This document shows positions 35,134 to 43,727 of a DNA stretch of 64,000 bases, piece by piece (within the stretch, counting starts at the first letter, position 1; the number at the start of each line of letters is the position of its first letter). A program made the translations under genes and the position numbers. The notes under the pieces were generated by a model. It saw nothing but the letters and a program-made list of their open reading frames with translations. It was not told the origin of the DNA and made no database searches. Source of the DNA: JBHJGM01 sp050331815 (lineage in GTDB: Bacteria > Verrucomicrobiota > Verrucomicrobiia > Opitutales > JBHJGM01); NCBI GenBank assembly GCA_050331815.1, contig JBHJGM010000016.1, positions 71,782 through 135,781 on the forward strand, in the 5' to 3' direction.

Positions 35134-36166
35134 TGTTTTTGACCAGGTTGAAAAAGCCCAGCTTGCGCTCAGTCGTGGGCATCCACTGCACGGGCGGGCA
35201 TTGATAGCCATCGAGGTAATTACTTTGGCCCGGGTCAAAATAGCCCCAACTGGCATACTCGCTGACCGCCGCCACAAAATTGTTCATCGGTTGGTCGAAA
35301 TCGAAGTGGTCGTCCTCGTTGAAAACGATGGGCATCGGTCGGTAGCCTTCGACCGCGCGCGTCTCGCGCACCATCGCGGCAATCCGGTTCGGGTCGCCCA
35401 CGTCGTTACCATGCAGCAGCAGATAATCCGAGGCCTTCACGACGTTGGGCAGCGGCACGGTTCCCCCGCCGTAGCTGGTGCTGACCCACAGCCGTCGTCC
35501 GTCTGCAGCCTGCGTCGCCTTTACGCGCTCGATCAGTTCGTGCACACGCGGCGGCTGCAAAATCGGGTGCGTGTAGCGCACGTTGCACTCGTTGTTCACC
35601 TCCAGCAGCAGGTTTTGATAGCCGGTCTGCAGGAGCCACTCCACGGCGTTGTCGACCGCGCGGATAACCGCCGCCTCGTCCGTCAGCCGGTGGTCCTGCC
35701 CAAAGTAAAACAGCCCCAGATTCACGACGAGGCCCAGCCGGTCGGCTTCCGCCAGAATCTTCGAAAGCCGCGCCAGGTACTCCGGTCGCAACGAGCCGTC
35801 GGCCTCAAAAGTGGAGTTATGCCAGGGTTGCTCCCGGCTGTACCCCTGCGGGCTGCCTCCCTGCAGATTGAAGCAGAGGCAGCGCAGCCCGTAGTCCTTC
35901 CAGACTGGCATCGCTTCGATAAACTCGCGCGTATTGCGGTCGGGGTCCCACTCGCCGGTGTCCGGGTAATTCCACCGCGAGCGCGTCTCGGGATTCAAAT
36001 CGTCAAAAATCGCCTGCACCACCCGTGCGTTCAGCAGGAGACCCTCAATCTTGTGGCCGTTCCATTCGCGGCCCGGGTAGGTGGGCGTTCCGTTCAGGTA
36101 AAAAGCGTCGTCGACAATTGAGATTTCCGTCTGGGGCATGTCGGGCAGCCTGTCGGTTTGGGCCAT
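35114..36166 (-). CDS. Cytoplasmic clan GH-A-like putative glycoside hydrolase
   Basis: 350 aa from ATG 36166 (a GTG three codons upstream is possible). Begins FYLNGTPTYPGREWNGHKIEGLLLNARVVQ, a typical start for GH5/cellulase-like barrels. The acid/base pair is LLEVNNECNVRY (Asn-Glu near 192) and the candidate nucleophile is PIVFNEDDHFDF (Glu near 284). There is no signal peptide. The C-terminus ends FFNLVKNMVGGPA, the last residues coming from a repeat element. Substrate unknown; the neighbourhood of sulfatases and GH130 suggests a step in intracellular glycan breakdown. Confidence 0.78.
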   Translation of the reverse strand: MAQTDRLPDMPQTEISIVDDAFYLNGTPTYPGREWNGHKIEGLLLNARVVQAIFDDLNPETRSRWNYPDTGEWDPDRNTREFIEAMPVWKDYGLRCLCFNLQGGSPQGYSREQPWHNSTFEADGSLRPEYLARLSKILAEADRLGLVVNLGLFYFGQDHRLTDEAAVIRAVDNAVEWLLQTGYQNLLLEVNNECNVRYTHPILQPPRVHELIERVKATQAADGRRLWVSTSYGGGTVPLPNVVKASDYLLLHGNDVGDPNRIAAMVRETRAVEGYRPMPIVFNEDDHFDFDQPMNNFVAAVSEYASWGYFDPGQSNYLDGYQCPPVQWMPTTERKLGFFNLVKNMVGGPA

Positions 36167-36211
36167 GGTTTGCACGCCTCTTCCCTGCCGACGTATCTCA
36201 AAAATAAAGCA

Positions 36212-36239
36212 GGGCCGCCAGCACTCGGTCTGGCGGCCC
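36212..36239 (-). terminator. Rho-independent terminator of the CHRD/PEP-CTERM gene
   Basis: A perfect 10-bp stem (GGGCCGCCAG/CTGGCGGCCC) with an eight-base loop, 45 bases after the stop of the 36284 gene. On the minus strand it is followed by TGCTTTATTTTT. The plus strand side has CTCTTTAT, so it may work weakly in both directions. Confidence 0.9.
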
Positions 36240-36283
36240 CTCTTTATAAAAGCAGCAATTCAGGAATCAGCCTTTGACGTCGT

Positions 36284-36934
36284 TCAGGCCTTCTTGCGGC
36301 GCAACAGTACGACCGCCGTCAGCAGCCCGATACCCACCAGACCGTAGGTCGAGGGCTCGGGAACGGCCGTGATCTGCCCGCGGATGAGGCCCGCCGGATC
36401 GTTCTCACCGTGCAGGTTGAAGTAGAACTCCGTGTCCGCGCCCTGGGGCACGCTCAGGAAGTCCTGCGCGATGTCGTTGATCGACTCGTTGGTCGGATCG
36501 CCACCGTCAAACGAACCGAAAACGGTGGTGGTGTTGTCGCTGTTGAGCACGATCTGCGCTTCGGGATCCTGGTCGGGGCCGAAGATACCCAGCGAGATCG
36601 GGCCGTTGGTGCCGCGTTCGCCGCGGTGGATGTGCAGCACCACGTCGTCGCGCACGATCTCCGAACCGCCATTGTCCAGACCTTCGCCCGGAAACGCGTT
36701 GTCGAAGTTCACCGACGCGTCGAACACCAGTTCATAGTGCAACACGAAGCCCTCGGCTTCGGAACCGCTGAGAAACAGCGAACCGAATCCGGTGCCCGTT
36801 GAGTTGGTCTGCCCGCCCGGAGCGACTTCCTGCGCCGAGTCCAGAAAGGCCTGGAAACTCTGCGCCGTCAGCACCGACGGAACAACTAGAAGCGCTCCTA
36901 AGGTAACGCTTTGGAGGGTCTTTAACTTACTCAT
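36284..36934 (-). CDS. CHRD-domain protein with PEP-CTERM sorting signal
   Basis: 216 aa. Signal peptide about 1-24 (LQSVTLGALLVVPSVLTAQ). The body matches a CHRD domain: FQAFLDSAQEVAPGGQTNSTGTG at the start, FVLHYELVFD, VVLHIHRGERGTNGPI, and EFYFNLHGENDPAGLIRGQI at the end, as in chordin-type beta domains. The C-terminus is a textbook PEP-CTERM signal: VPEPSTYG, a hydrophobic helix VGIGLLTAVVLL, then RRKKA. It is therefore predicted to be processed by an exosortase (EpsH/XrtA-like, not in this window) and displayed at the cell surface or in the matrix. It has its own terminator. Confidence 0.93.
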   Translation of the reverse strand: MSKLKTLQSVTLGALLVVPSVLTAQSFQAFLDSAQEVAPGGQTNSTGTGFGSLFLSGSEAEGFVLHYELVFDASVNFDNAFPGEGLDNGGSEIVRDDVVLHIHRGERGTNGPISLGIFGPDQDPEAQIVLNSDNTTTVFGSFDGGDPTNESINDIAQDFLSVPQGADTEFYFNLHGENDPAGLIRGQITAVPEPSTYGLVGIGLLTAVVLLRRKKA

Positions 36935-37154
36935 GGTTGTGAGGTGTTTCTTGTTTCAAGCGCCACGATGAATTCACAGCGCGACTACAGACCATAAGCA
37001 CACCGCGCCCGCACACCCAGACGAAACAATCCGGCAACCTGCGGACAAGGATTTCCCTGACCCCAGCTCGGGGATAATCCCCTAAGAAACCTTCAGGATT
37101 GCGCGATTGTGAGATTAAGGCCCAGTGTGTTGATAAGAATCGCTCATTTTGCAC

Positions 37155-38510
37155 ATGCCCGAAAAGCCCCTCAATATCCTCTACTTTGTCGTACACGACC
37201 TCGGCAAACATCTCGGTTGCTACAACGGCGGACTCATCCACTCGCCCCGTCTCGACGCCTTCGCCCGCGAGTCCTTCCGCTTTCACAACGCCTTCACCAA
37301 CGCCGCCTGCTGTAGCCCCTCGCGCGGCTGCGCCATGACGGGCCAGTACTCCCACGTCAACGGCCAGATTGGGCTCGCGCACATGGGCTGGTCCCTCCCG
37401 CAGTCCGCCAAAACCATTGTCGATTACTTCAACGAGGCCGGGCGCACCACGGTCCACTGCGGACTCAATCACGAACGCCACGCCGGCGAAAATCACTACC
37501 AGCACGACTTCGAGGAACACTGGGACGACTGGGACGCCGCCAACGCCGTAACCAAGGCCCTCACCTGGCTCGAAAAACGCCCGGCGGATGCGGACCCCTT
37601 TTACCTCAACATCGGCACCCACGATGTGCACGCCTCGCGCTTCACCAAGGAACCCGCCGCCTATGCCCCCTACAAGCCCGCGCCGGAAGACGTCTTCGTA
37701 CCGCCCTGGCTACACGACACCCCGCAAATCCGGGCCTTTCTGGCCAACTTCCAAAGCGCCATCGGCTACCTCGATGTACAGTTCGGGCGGCTTCTGGACG
37801 GCCTCGACCGCCTGGCCTTGCGCGAGACGACCCTCGTCGTCTTTACCACCGCCCACGGCATCGCCGTGCCCCCGCGCCTTGCGAAGGGGACCTGCTACGA
37901 CCGCGGCATGGAGATTGCGCTGCTGGCCCGCATGCCCGGCCCAAGCGCGCCCGGCAGTGACGTCCATCACCTCATCCAGAATATCGACTTCACGCCCACC
38001 TTCCTCGAATTGACCGGCGCGCCCGTCCCCGATTCCATCAACGGACGCTCCTTCGCCCCGCTCCTGCAAGGGCAGCCGTATCAGCCGCACGAATACATTT
38101 TTGTCGAGCGCAACTGCCACGGCGAACACAACCCCGAAGGCCCGGGCTTTCGCGACGTTTACGATCCCGTGCGCTCGGTCCGCACAAGCGACTTCCACCT
38201 GATCCGCCACTGCCACCCGGAACTGAAGGACCGCCCCCTGCGCCGCCACGAAGCCCCGCCGCCGCCGGACGCCAACGAGCGCACTTGGCCGACTTCCGGC
38301 GTCCCCCGCGCCGAAACGGAACTCTACTACATCGCGCAGGATCCCCTCGAGCTCTTCGATGTGGTGAACCAGCCCGAGTACGCTCCCGTGCGTGACCGCC
38401 TTTCCACGCTCATCGACACGTGGATGCGCGACACCGACGACCTCGCGCTGAGTAGCACCGCGCCTACGCCCCCCGAAAAGCCCGGCTGGGGCCCCTGGGA
38501 AAATCTTTGA
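37155..38510 (+). CDS. Sulfatase (S1 family, heparan N-sulfatase-like), no signal peptide
   Basis: 451 aa from ATG 37155; a TTG two codons upstream also exists. Motifs: LNILYFVVHDLGKHLGCYNGG, the formylglycine signature CCSPSRGCAMTGQ (Cys near 53, CxPSR), and VVFTTAHGIAVPPRLAKGTCYDRG for the second metal site. It resembles the sulfatase at 33467 (AKGTCYDRGMEIALLARMPG against AKTTCYDPGTAVGWLMRLPG) and both end in a similar C-terminal subdomain (ELYYIAQDPLELFDV). It lacks a leader. It starts 220 bases from the divergent CHRD gene. Confidence 0.9.
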   Translation: MPEKPLNILYFVVHDLGKHLGCYNGGLIHSPRLDAFARESFRFHNAFTNAACCSPSRGCAMTGQYSHVNGQIGLAHMGWSLPQSAKTIVDYFNEAGRTTVHCGLNHERHAGENHYQHDFEEHWDDWDAANAVTKALTWLEKRPADADPFYLNIGTHDVHASRFTKEPAAYAPYKPAPEDVFVPPWLHDTPQIRAFLANFQSAIGYLDVQFGRLLDGLDRLALRETTLVVFTTAHGIAVPPRLAKGTCYDRGMEIALLARMPGPSAPGSDVHHLIQNIDFTPTFLELTGAPVPDSINGRSFAPLLQGQPYQPHEYIFVERNCHGEHNPEGPGFRDVYDPVRSVRTSDFHLIRHCHPELKDRPLRRHEAPPPPDANERTWPTSGVPRAETELYYIAQDPLELFDVVNQPEYAPVRDRLSTLIDTWMRDTDDLALSSTAPTPPEKPGWGPWENL

Positions 38511-38584
38511 TCGCCGCATTTTCGGTCGCGAACCCATGCTTGCGGGCCGGCTTCCCAGCCCTAAGGTAAAGCCACCGGCCAGTC

Positions 38585-39298
38585 ATGTCTCAAGACGACG
38601 AACCCAACGTCCGCACGCAAGCGCCCCGGCGCAGCGTCACGCGCTCCTCGCTCTTTAGCGACAGCGCCCCCACCGACGACTCGGGCGGCATCCTCAGCGG
38701 CGCACACCCCCTGGTCTGGCTCGCCCTGCTGATTGCTCTGGTCGCCTGCGGGCTGGCGGTCTTCCTGGGCTCCGGGCCCAGCGATCCGGAAACCCCACTG
38801 GCCACCCAGGCCGAGGTCGACTCCCTCAACCAGCAGATCGAAGCACTCCGCGCCGACCTGGGCGACCGCTCCCAGCGGCTCGACCAGCTCGTCACTCTCA
38901 TCCAGGCCATCGACCAGAAGTCCCTGCCCACCCTGCGCACCGACATCCGCAACCTCCAGGGTGCCTTCCAACTCACCGACAAGGACCTGCTCAAGCTCAA
39001 GCGCGCCGTCGAGGAGATGCAGGCCGCCGTGCCCGCCGCCCCCGTCGATAATTTCGCAGGCTCGGACCCGCCACCGGCCGCCACGCCCGTGGCTCCCGTC
39101 GACGCCGGGCGCGCCGCTCCGCCACCCCCACCACCGGCCCCCGTCGCGACCTGCAGCTACACGATTCGCTCGGGCGACACCCTCTGGCATGTCGCCAGCC
39201 GGCTGGGCATCCCTTTAAGAGATCTCCTCGACCTCAACCCGGAACTCGACCCCGACCGCCTCCAGCCCGGCATGGTCATCAAGGTCCCCGCCAACTAG
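38585..39298 (+). CDS. Membrane-anchored LysM protein with coiled coil
   Basis: 237 aa. A cytoplasmic N-terminus of about 40 residues is followed by one membrane helix (PLVWLALLIALVACGLAVFL, about 42-61). A coiled coil at about 75-148 (LNQQIEALRADLGDRSQRLDQL) and a Pro/Ala-rich linker come next, then a C-terminal LysM module (CSYTIRSGDTLWHVASRLG to MVIKVPAN, about 189-237) that binds peptidoglycan. It could tether the inner membrane to the wall or help place a wall enzyme. The Nudix gene starts nine bases downstream. Confidence 0.85.
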   Translation: MSQDDEPNVRTQAPRRSVTRSSLFSDSAPTDDSGGILSGAHPLVWLALLIALVACGLAVFLGSGPSDPETPLATQAEVDSLNQQIEALRADLGDRSQRLDQLVTLIQAIDQKSLPTLRTDIRNLQGAFQLTDKDLLKLKRAVEEMQAAVPAAPVDNFAGSDPPPAATPVAPVDAGRAAPPPPPPAPVATCSYTIRSGDTLWHVASRLGIPLRDLLDLNPELDPDRLQPGMVIKVPAN

Positions 39299-39307
39299 AC
39301 ACTGCCG

Positions 39308-39880
39308 ATGGCCCAACCGCCTGCGCTCTGGGAAAACCTGGGCGAAAAACTCCACGCTCCCTGCTACGTCTACGACGTGTACACCCGGCGTGTCCGCCAT
39401 CCCGAATCCGGCGAAGAGGCCGAGTTCTACATCCAAAAAGCGCCCGACTGGGTGCAGGCCATCGCCCTGACGCCGGACCGGCAACTGGTCCTCGCCCACC
39501 AGTATCGCCACGCCGCGCACGCCCTCAGCTGGGAATTTCCCGGGGGCGTGGTCGATCCCGGCGAAGCCCCCGAAGCCGCAGCCGTGCGCGAGCTGCGCGA
39601 GGAAACCGGCTACACCGGCCAACCGCCTAAGTACCTCGGCAAGGTCATGCCCAACCCAGCCCTCATCGACAACTGGTCCCATTTCGTCCTGATCGAGGAG
39701 TGCCACCTCACCGACACCCTCGAGTTTGATGCCCACGAGGAGATCGTTGCCCGCACCGCCCCCCTCGACGAAGTGCGCCAGATGATCCTCGCTGGCGAAG
39801 TTCACCACTCCCTCATGGTCGCCGCCTTCTTCTTCCTCGAAAAACACCTCCAAGCGTCCGGTACACTTAAGAACCCGTAG
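39308..39880 (+). CDS. Nudix hydrolase (ADP-ribose pyrophosphatase-like)
   Basis: 190 aa. The Nudix box is complete: GGVVDPGEAPEAAAVRELREETG (about 79-101), fitting Gx5Ex7REUxEExGU. The flanking strands (WVQAIALTPDRQLVLAHQYRHAAHALSWEFPG) match the ADP-ribose/NDP-sugar pyrophosphatase branch, in which RQYR-ExPAG is typical. It probably recycles or detoxifies nucleoside diphosphate compounds. Likely co-transcribed with the LysM gene. Confidence 0.88.
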   Translation: MAQPPALWENLGEKLHAPCYVYDVYTRRVRHPESGEEAEFYIQKAPDWVQAIALTPDRQLVLAHQYRHAAHALSWEFPGGVVDPGEAPEAAAVRELREETGYTGQPPKYLGKVMPNPALIDNWSHFVLIEECHLTDTLEFDAHEEIVARTAPLDEVRQMILAGEVHHSLMVAAFFFLEKHLQASGTLKNP

Positions 39881-40185
39881 AAAAATCAAATGGTTTCCAG
39901 CGGTCGCCAAACACGAGGCGGTGTAGTGGCCGTAGCCAAAAAATCGAAAGCGCTTCTTTGCTACGCGCTGTAAGCTGGGGAAACCGCTCGACAGTGCAGC
40001 CGTGCCCCGCGCATTCTCCTGACCTTTCACACAGCGCGCCACCCCAGCCATCCCGGCGGATTACCACCATCCACCACGCATCCCGCACGACATACTACGT
40101 ACTATTTATTAGCACCAAGCCCTAAGTATAAGTACCAGGCACCAAGTACTTAACCCCAAGCACTAAGCACTAAGCACTAAAAAAC
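39881..40185. other. 305-base intergenic region with short tandem repeats
   Basis: No ORF is supported. The last 80 bases before the Gfo/Idh gene are AT-rich and repetitive: variants of AAGTACT/AAGCACT, ending in three exact AAGCACT units (40158-40178) directly before the start codon region, which leaves no normal ribosome binding site. Confidence 0.6.
40158..40178 (+). repeat. Heptamer tandem repeat (AAGCACT x3)
   Basis: Three perfect copies end seven bases before the ATG of the Gfo/Idh/MocA gene. Diverged copies (AAGTATA, AAGTACC, AAGTACT) precede them from about 40125. Confidence 0.85.
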
Positions 40186-41136
40186 ATGATCCGCATTGGA
40201 GTCATCGGAGCCGGCAAAAACGGCCAGGGACACGTCAGAAAATTCACCGAGCTGAACGACCGCTGCCAGGTCGTCGCGGTTGCCGATCCGCAAACCGCCC
40301 TGGCCGAGCAAGCCGCCGCCCTTGCCCCGGGCGCCAAAGCCGTCGATGATTGCCAACAGTTTCTCGACGATGTCGATATGGTCGTCATCTCCTCACCCAA
40401 CTGGATGCACGTGGACCACCTGACGCAGGTGGTCGCCGCCGGCAAACACGTCTGGGTGGAGAAACCTGTGGCCGTCAATCGCGCCGAATCCGAGCGCGCC
40501 CTGAAGATTCTGGAAGGCAGCGATGTGAAGTCCTTTGTCGGGGTCTCCGTGCGCTTCGGCTGGAAGCACCGTGTCCTGCAGCGCTACCTCAAGGAGGGCA
40601 AGCTCGGCGAGCCGATCAATGCCTTTTCGCGCAGGCTGCATTTCTACCCGCCCGGCACCCTCGATGGCTGGCGTGGCGACGCCGAGCGCTCCGGCGGCGT
40701 CATCCACGAGCTCATCACGCACGAGCTCGACTGGATCACCTGGCTTTTCGGCCCGCCCAAACGCGCGCACTGCCACGCCTACTCCCTCAAAAAGGACCAC
40801 CCACGGGCCAACGATTACGTCAGCATCCTGATGGGCTTCGACGGCGGGGTCAGCGGCTCCATCGAAGGCAGCCACGCCGCCACCGCCCCCGAGTTTCGCG
40901 TCGGCATCATGGGGCGCGAAGCCGCTCTCTACACTGACCAGTGGAGCCGCTACCTGTATTTCCAAAAGGCCAACGAAAAGAGCGCCGTCCAGCTCGACGA
41001 AGAGCCCGACTTCAACAAACACGCGCACTTCCTCGACGCCATCGAAGGCAAGGTCACCTGCGAAGCCGATGGCATCCACGGCTGCAAGCTCGCGCTGCTC
41101 ATCGAGGATATGCTCGATGAAAACAGCCGAACTTGA
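40186..41136 (+). CDS. Gfo/Idh/MocA family oxidoreductase
   Basis: 316 aa. NAD(P)-dependent sugar or polyol dehydrogenase type. Rossmann motif IRIGVIGAGKNGQGHV (2-17), SSPNWMHVDHLTQVVAAGKHVWVEKPVAVN with the family EKP motif (Lys near 94), and the C-terminal domain with GGVIHELITHELDWITWLFG. The full fold is present. The adjacent convergent DeoR regulator suggests control by a sugar phosphate, but the two are not in one transcript. Confidence 0.92.
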   Translation: MIRIGVIGAGKNGQGHVRKFTELNDRCQVVAVADPQTALAEQAAALAPGAKAVDDCQQFLDDVDMVVISSPNWMHVDHLTQVVAAGKHVWVEKPVAVNRAESERALKILEGSDVKSFVGVSVRFGWKHRVLQRYLKEGKLGEPINAFSRRLHFYPPGTLDGWRGDAERSGGVIHELITHELDWITWLFGPPKRAHCHAYSLKKDHPRANDYVSILMGFDGGVSGSIEGSHAATAPEFRVGIMGREAALYTDQWSRYLYFQKANEKSAVQLDEEPDFNKHAHFLDAIEGKVTCEADGIHGCKLALLIEDMLDENSRT

Positions 41137-41156
41137 AGCTAACTACGTAGCAACGC

Positions 41157-42005
41157 CTAGCCGGCGCGATCCATCGCCTCCGGCGTCTGTGTATCGTGAC
41201 CTTCCGAAGCCCGCACCACGTCGATGCCATGGCGCAAGAGGCGCTGATGCGTTTCTTCGGGCAGGTAATCGTCAGTCACCACTGTGTGAGCCAGTTCCGG
41301 CAGGGCCTGCTGGGTTATATCCAGGCGACTGAGATCGCCGCTTTCGGCCAGCAATACGTTACGCTCCGAGGATCGCATCATCGCCTTGTTGATGCGATCC
41401 AGGCTGTGACGCGCCGCGGATGAACGCGTCTGCCCGACTTGCAGACTCAGGAAATAGCAATCCGAGTGCAGGCGCGTGAAAAAGGCCTCCGCCTCCGCGC
41501 CGCGAAACGTCAACAGTTCCGAGTCCAGGACCCCGCCACAACTGAAGACCTCTTGGTCCGCGTTGCGCCGGGCCAGTAGCGCCAGCATGCCCAGGCTTGG
41601 GCTGGCCAGCCGCAACTCACTGTGGTGCAGCAAGTTCGGGATTCGACGCGTGATCGGGCCATCCTCCAACACGAGGGTCTGCCCGTCGCGCACGTACAAT
41701 TCCACCGCGCGGCGCGCGATGCTCAAACGACGTTCGTCAACGCGCGGATCGTCAACTGAGGGGTCCGCAGTCATCTGATGACGCCCGGAAAAGCCCTGCA
41801 GATTGAAGTTGGTGGAGAGCGCGCCACCGCGCGTGCGTTTGATCAGGCTGTTGTCTTCGAGCCAGGCAAGGTCGCGCCAGAGAGTCATCGGCGAGACATC
41901 GAGTTTTTGCAGCAGCGCACCAGTCGTAACGTTTCCGTCCGCTTCAACCCATTCCAGGATCTGGCGCCGCCGCTCCTCCGATAGGAGACGTCGGGGCTTT
42001 GGCAT
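41157..42005 (-). CDS. DeoR-family transcriptional regulator
   Basis: 282 aa from ATG 42005; the frame is open further upstream without homology. The N-terminal winged helix is typical: LLSEERRRQILEWVEADGNVTTGALLQKLDVSPMTLWRDLAWLEDNSLIKRTRGGA. The C-terminal DeoRC-type sugar-phosphate sensor domain follows (ERRLSIARRAVELYVRDGQTLVLEDG, FSCGGVLDSELLTFRGAEAE, NVLLAESGDLSRLD). It probably represses a carbohydrate gene set; an inverted repeat at 42196-42212 is a possible operator. Confidence 0.9.
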   Translation of the reverse strand: MPKPRRLLSEERRRQILEWVEADGNVTTGALLQKLDVSPMTLWRDLAWLEDNSLIKRTRGGALSTNFNLQGFSGRHQMTADPSVDDPRVDERRLSIARRAVELYVRDGQTLVLEDGPITRRIPNLLHHSELRLASPSLGMLALLARRNADQEVFSCGGVLDSELLTFRGAEAEAFFTRLHSDCYFLSLQVGQTRSSAARHSLDRINKAMMRSSERNVLLAESGDLSRLDITQQALPELAHTVVTDDYLPEETHQRLLRHGIDVVRASEGHDTQTPEAMDRAG

Positions 42006-42195
42006 ATCGAGATAAGTAGGAGTTTTTGTCGTGAACCAGGGTAACAGCCAGTACGGCGCGGGGCAGCGCCGGTGACTCCGACTCAAAGCAGGCAAGCAAC
42101 CACCTGCTTCTACGAAACACTAACCCTCCCGCGATCACGCCAGCAATACTTTTTATACCACGCGCACGCTCAAATATGATTTTTTTACGGCTTTT

Positions 42196-42212
42196 GTTAA
42201 CGCCTCGTTAAC
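42196..42212. promoter_or_regulatory. Inverted repeat GTTAAC-N5-GTTAAC, candidate operator
   Basis: Perfect 17-base inverted repeat in AT-rich DNA, about 190 bases upstream of the DeoR-type regulator start and downstream of a Nudix gene. A TATAAA-like box lies nearer the regulator on its strand. Binding is not demonstrated. Confidence 0.35.
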
Positions 42213-42260
42213 AGTGGCCTATGCATGAAAATGAACTACTTTTCCCACCGTGCGCAAAGC

Positions 42261-42752
42261 CTAATTGACGCATCCCAAATACCCCGCGTAATCCAGCGGC
42301 TGTCCCAGGCGGCAGCGTCCCTGAATGGCCTCCGGGAAGAAGCGCACCTGGGCCAGCGCCGCCGCGTCGAGCCAGCGTACGGCCACCTGCCGCGTGTCCG
42401 GGCTTTGCGCTTGCGCTTGGCCATTGAGCTCGCCCTCCAGCTCGCCCGCAAAAACCACCTCCACCTGGTGAAATCGGCGGTGCGCCGGGTTGTCGTGACG
42501 GGCCCCGATGTAATCGCGCACGTACAAAAGCGCGCCGATGCGTATATTCAGCCCGGTTTCTTCCAAAGCTTCGCGCCGTGCCGCCTCCGCCAGCGATTCG
42601 CCATGGTGCTGCCCGCCACCCGGCAAAATGTAGAAGTCACCCCGCGCATCGCGCATGTGAATCGCCAGCAGCTTGCTTTCGTGCTGCACCACGACCCGAG
42701 CCGCCACCCGCACCGGCGGGGCACCTCCTGCATGATAATCCGGTGGCAACAT
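42261..42752 (-). CDS. Nudix hydrolase
   Basis: 163 aa from ATG 42752; a TTG at 42815 is less likely. Starts with RVAARVVVQHESKLLAIHMRD, then the Nudix box GGGQHHGESLAEAARREALEETG, complete in its Glu and Arg positions. The C-terminal part has FHQVEVVFAGELEGELNGQAQAQ, a helper strand pair. Not closely like the Nudix protein at 39308. Substrate unknown. Downstream of it (lower coordinates) is the DeoR regulator promoter region. Confidence 0.88.
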   Translation of the reverse strand: MLPPDYHAGGAPPVRVAARVVVQHESKLLAIHMRDARGDFYILPGGGQHHGESLAEAARREALEETGLNIRIGALLYVRDYIGARHDNPAHRRFHQVEVVFAGELEGELNGQAQAQSPDTRQVAVRWLDAAALAQVRFFPEAIQGRCRLGQPLDYAGYLGCVN

Positions 42753-42921
42753 CCAGACGTCATCCAAACCGCTACCAAACCCATGGGGCAAGGCCTCAAA
42801 TGAGCCCGAGAGCAAGTTCCCGCCCCTGATTCAATTTGCGAAGTCGCTGGATATGAGCTTGAAAGGTTCTTTGACGGAACCCGCCGCGCTCTTTCCTGAC
42901 TGACCACCCATTCGCTCCTCG

Positions 42922-43680
42922 GTGGACCTTTATTTTCAAAAACTCCTTTCTCGGCTGCTCGTTGTAACGACGACGGCCTTTTTGCTTGGCGCTCTGCCTG
43001 TCTTGGAACTCGGCGCGCGCCCGCTTTCCCTGACGCTACGAACCGATAGCCCGCCCGACGCTGCAGCGTCCGACGTTTCCGAGCCGTCTGCCGCACTTCC
43101 CAGCGATGCCGGCAACGCAGCGGATGCCTCGCTGGACACCTCGCCTAATTACCGTTTGCGCGCCTTCGACTACATCCGCATGACCATGACCTACGAAAAC
43201 AACATGGTCACCCTTAGCCGCCTCGACCAGGACGGCCGGATTATCGTCCCGTTTTTGGGCACGGTCGAGGTCGCCGGCATGTCGATCTTCGAGGTCGAGA
43301 CCGAGCTCGAGCGCCGCTATTTCGAAGGCGACTTTTTCCAAAAGCCGGATGTCTCCATCGACGTGATTCAATACGCCGACCGTCGCGTCAAGGTCCTCGG
43401 CTCCATCACCAGTCCGGGGCTCTACAACTTTCCTCACGAGAAAGACATGACCCTGAGCAGCGTTGTCAGTCGAGCCGGCGGTGTCGGCCCTGTGGGCGAC
43501 CCGCGCAAAATCTCTTTGATCCGCACCCTGCCTTCCGGAGGGCGCGTCACCACGCGCTACGATTTGCGCGACATCGTCCAGCGCGGCAAGGAGGATCCCG
43601 TCCTGATGTCCGGCGATATCATTTTTGTCCCAGAGGACCCCTTCCTCGTCCACTACGGCGGCGCCACCGGCGAACGCTGA
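42922..43680 (+). CDS. Polysaccharide export protein (Wza/BexD-like)
   Basis: 252 aa, GTG start. A signal peptide or membrane anchor covers about 10-33. The poly-export domain is seen as YRLRAFDYIRMTMTYE to IIVPFLGTVEVAGMSIFEVETELERRY, with PDVSIDVIQYADRRVKVLGSITSPGLYNFP opening an SLBB domain and LMSGDIIFVPED at the end. There is no lipobox Cys at the N-terminus, unlike Wza. No copolymerase, flippase or glycosyltransferase genes are near, so it works either alone with partners elsewhere or as a leftover. Confidence 0.87.
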   Translation: MDLYFQKLLSRLLVVTTTAFLLGALPVLELGARPLSLTLRTDSPPDAAASDVSEPSAALPSDAGNAADASLDTSPNYRLRAFDYIRMTMTYENNMVTLSRLDQDGRIIVPFLGTVEVAGMSIFEVETELERRYFEGDFFQKPDVSIDVIQYADRRVKVLGSITSPGLYNFPHEKDMTLSSVVSRAGGVGPVGDPRKISLIRTLPSGGRVTTRYDLRDIVQRGKEDPVLMSGDIIFVPEDPFLVHYGGATGER

Positions 43681-43727
43681 GGTTTTTATTCGCTCGATTG
43701 ACTGCGGTGAACGCAGTGGGCTCAGAC

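Noticed and set aside
36927..37631. Minus-strand ORF of 234 aa
   Set aside because: Antisense to the sulfatase starting at 37155, Val/Gly-rich shadow composition.
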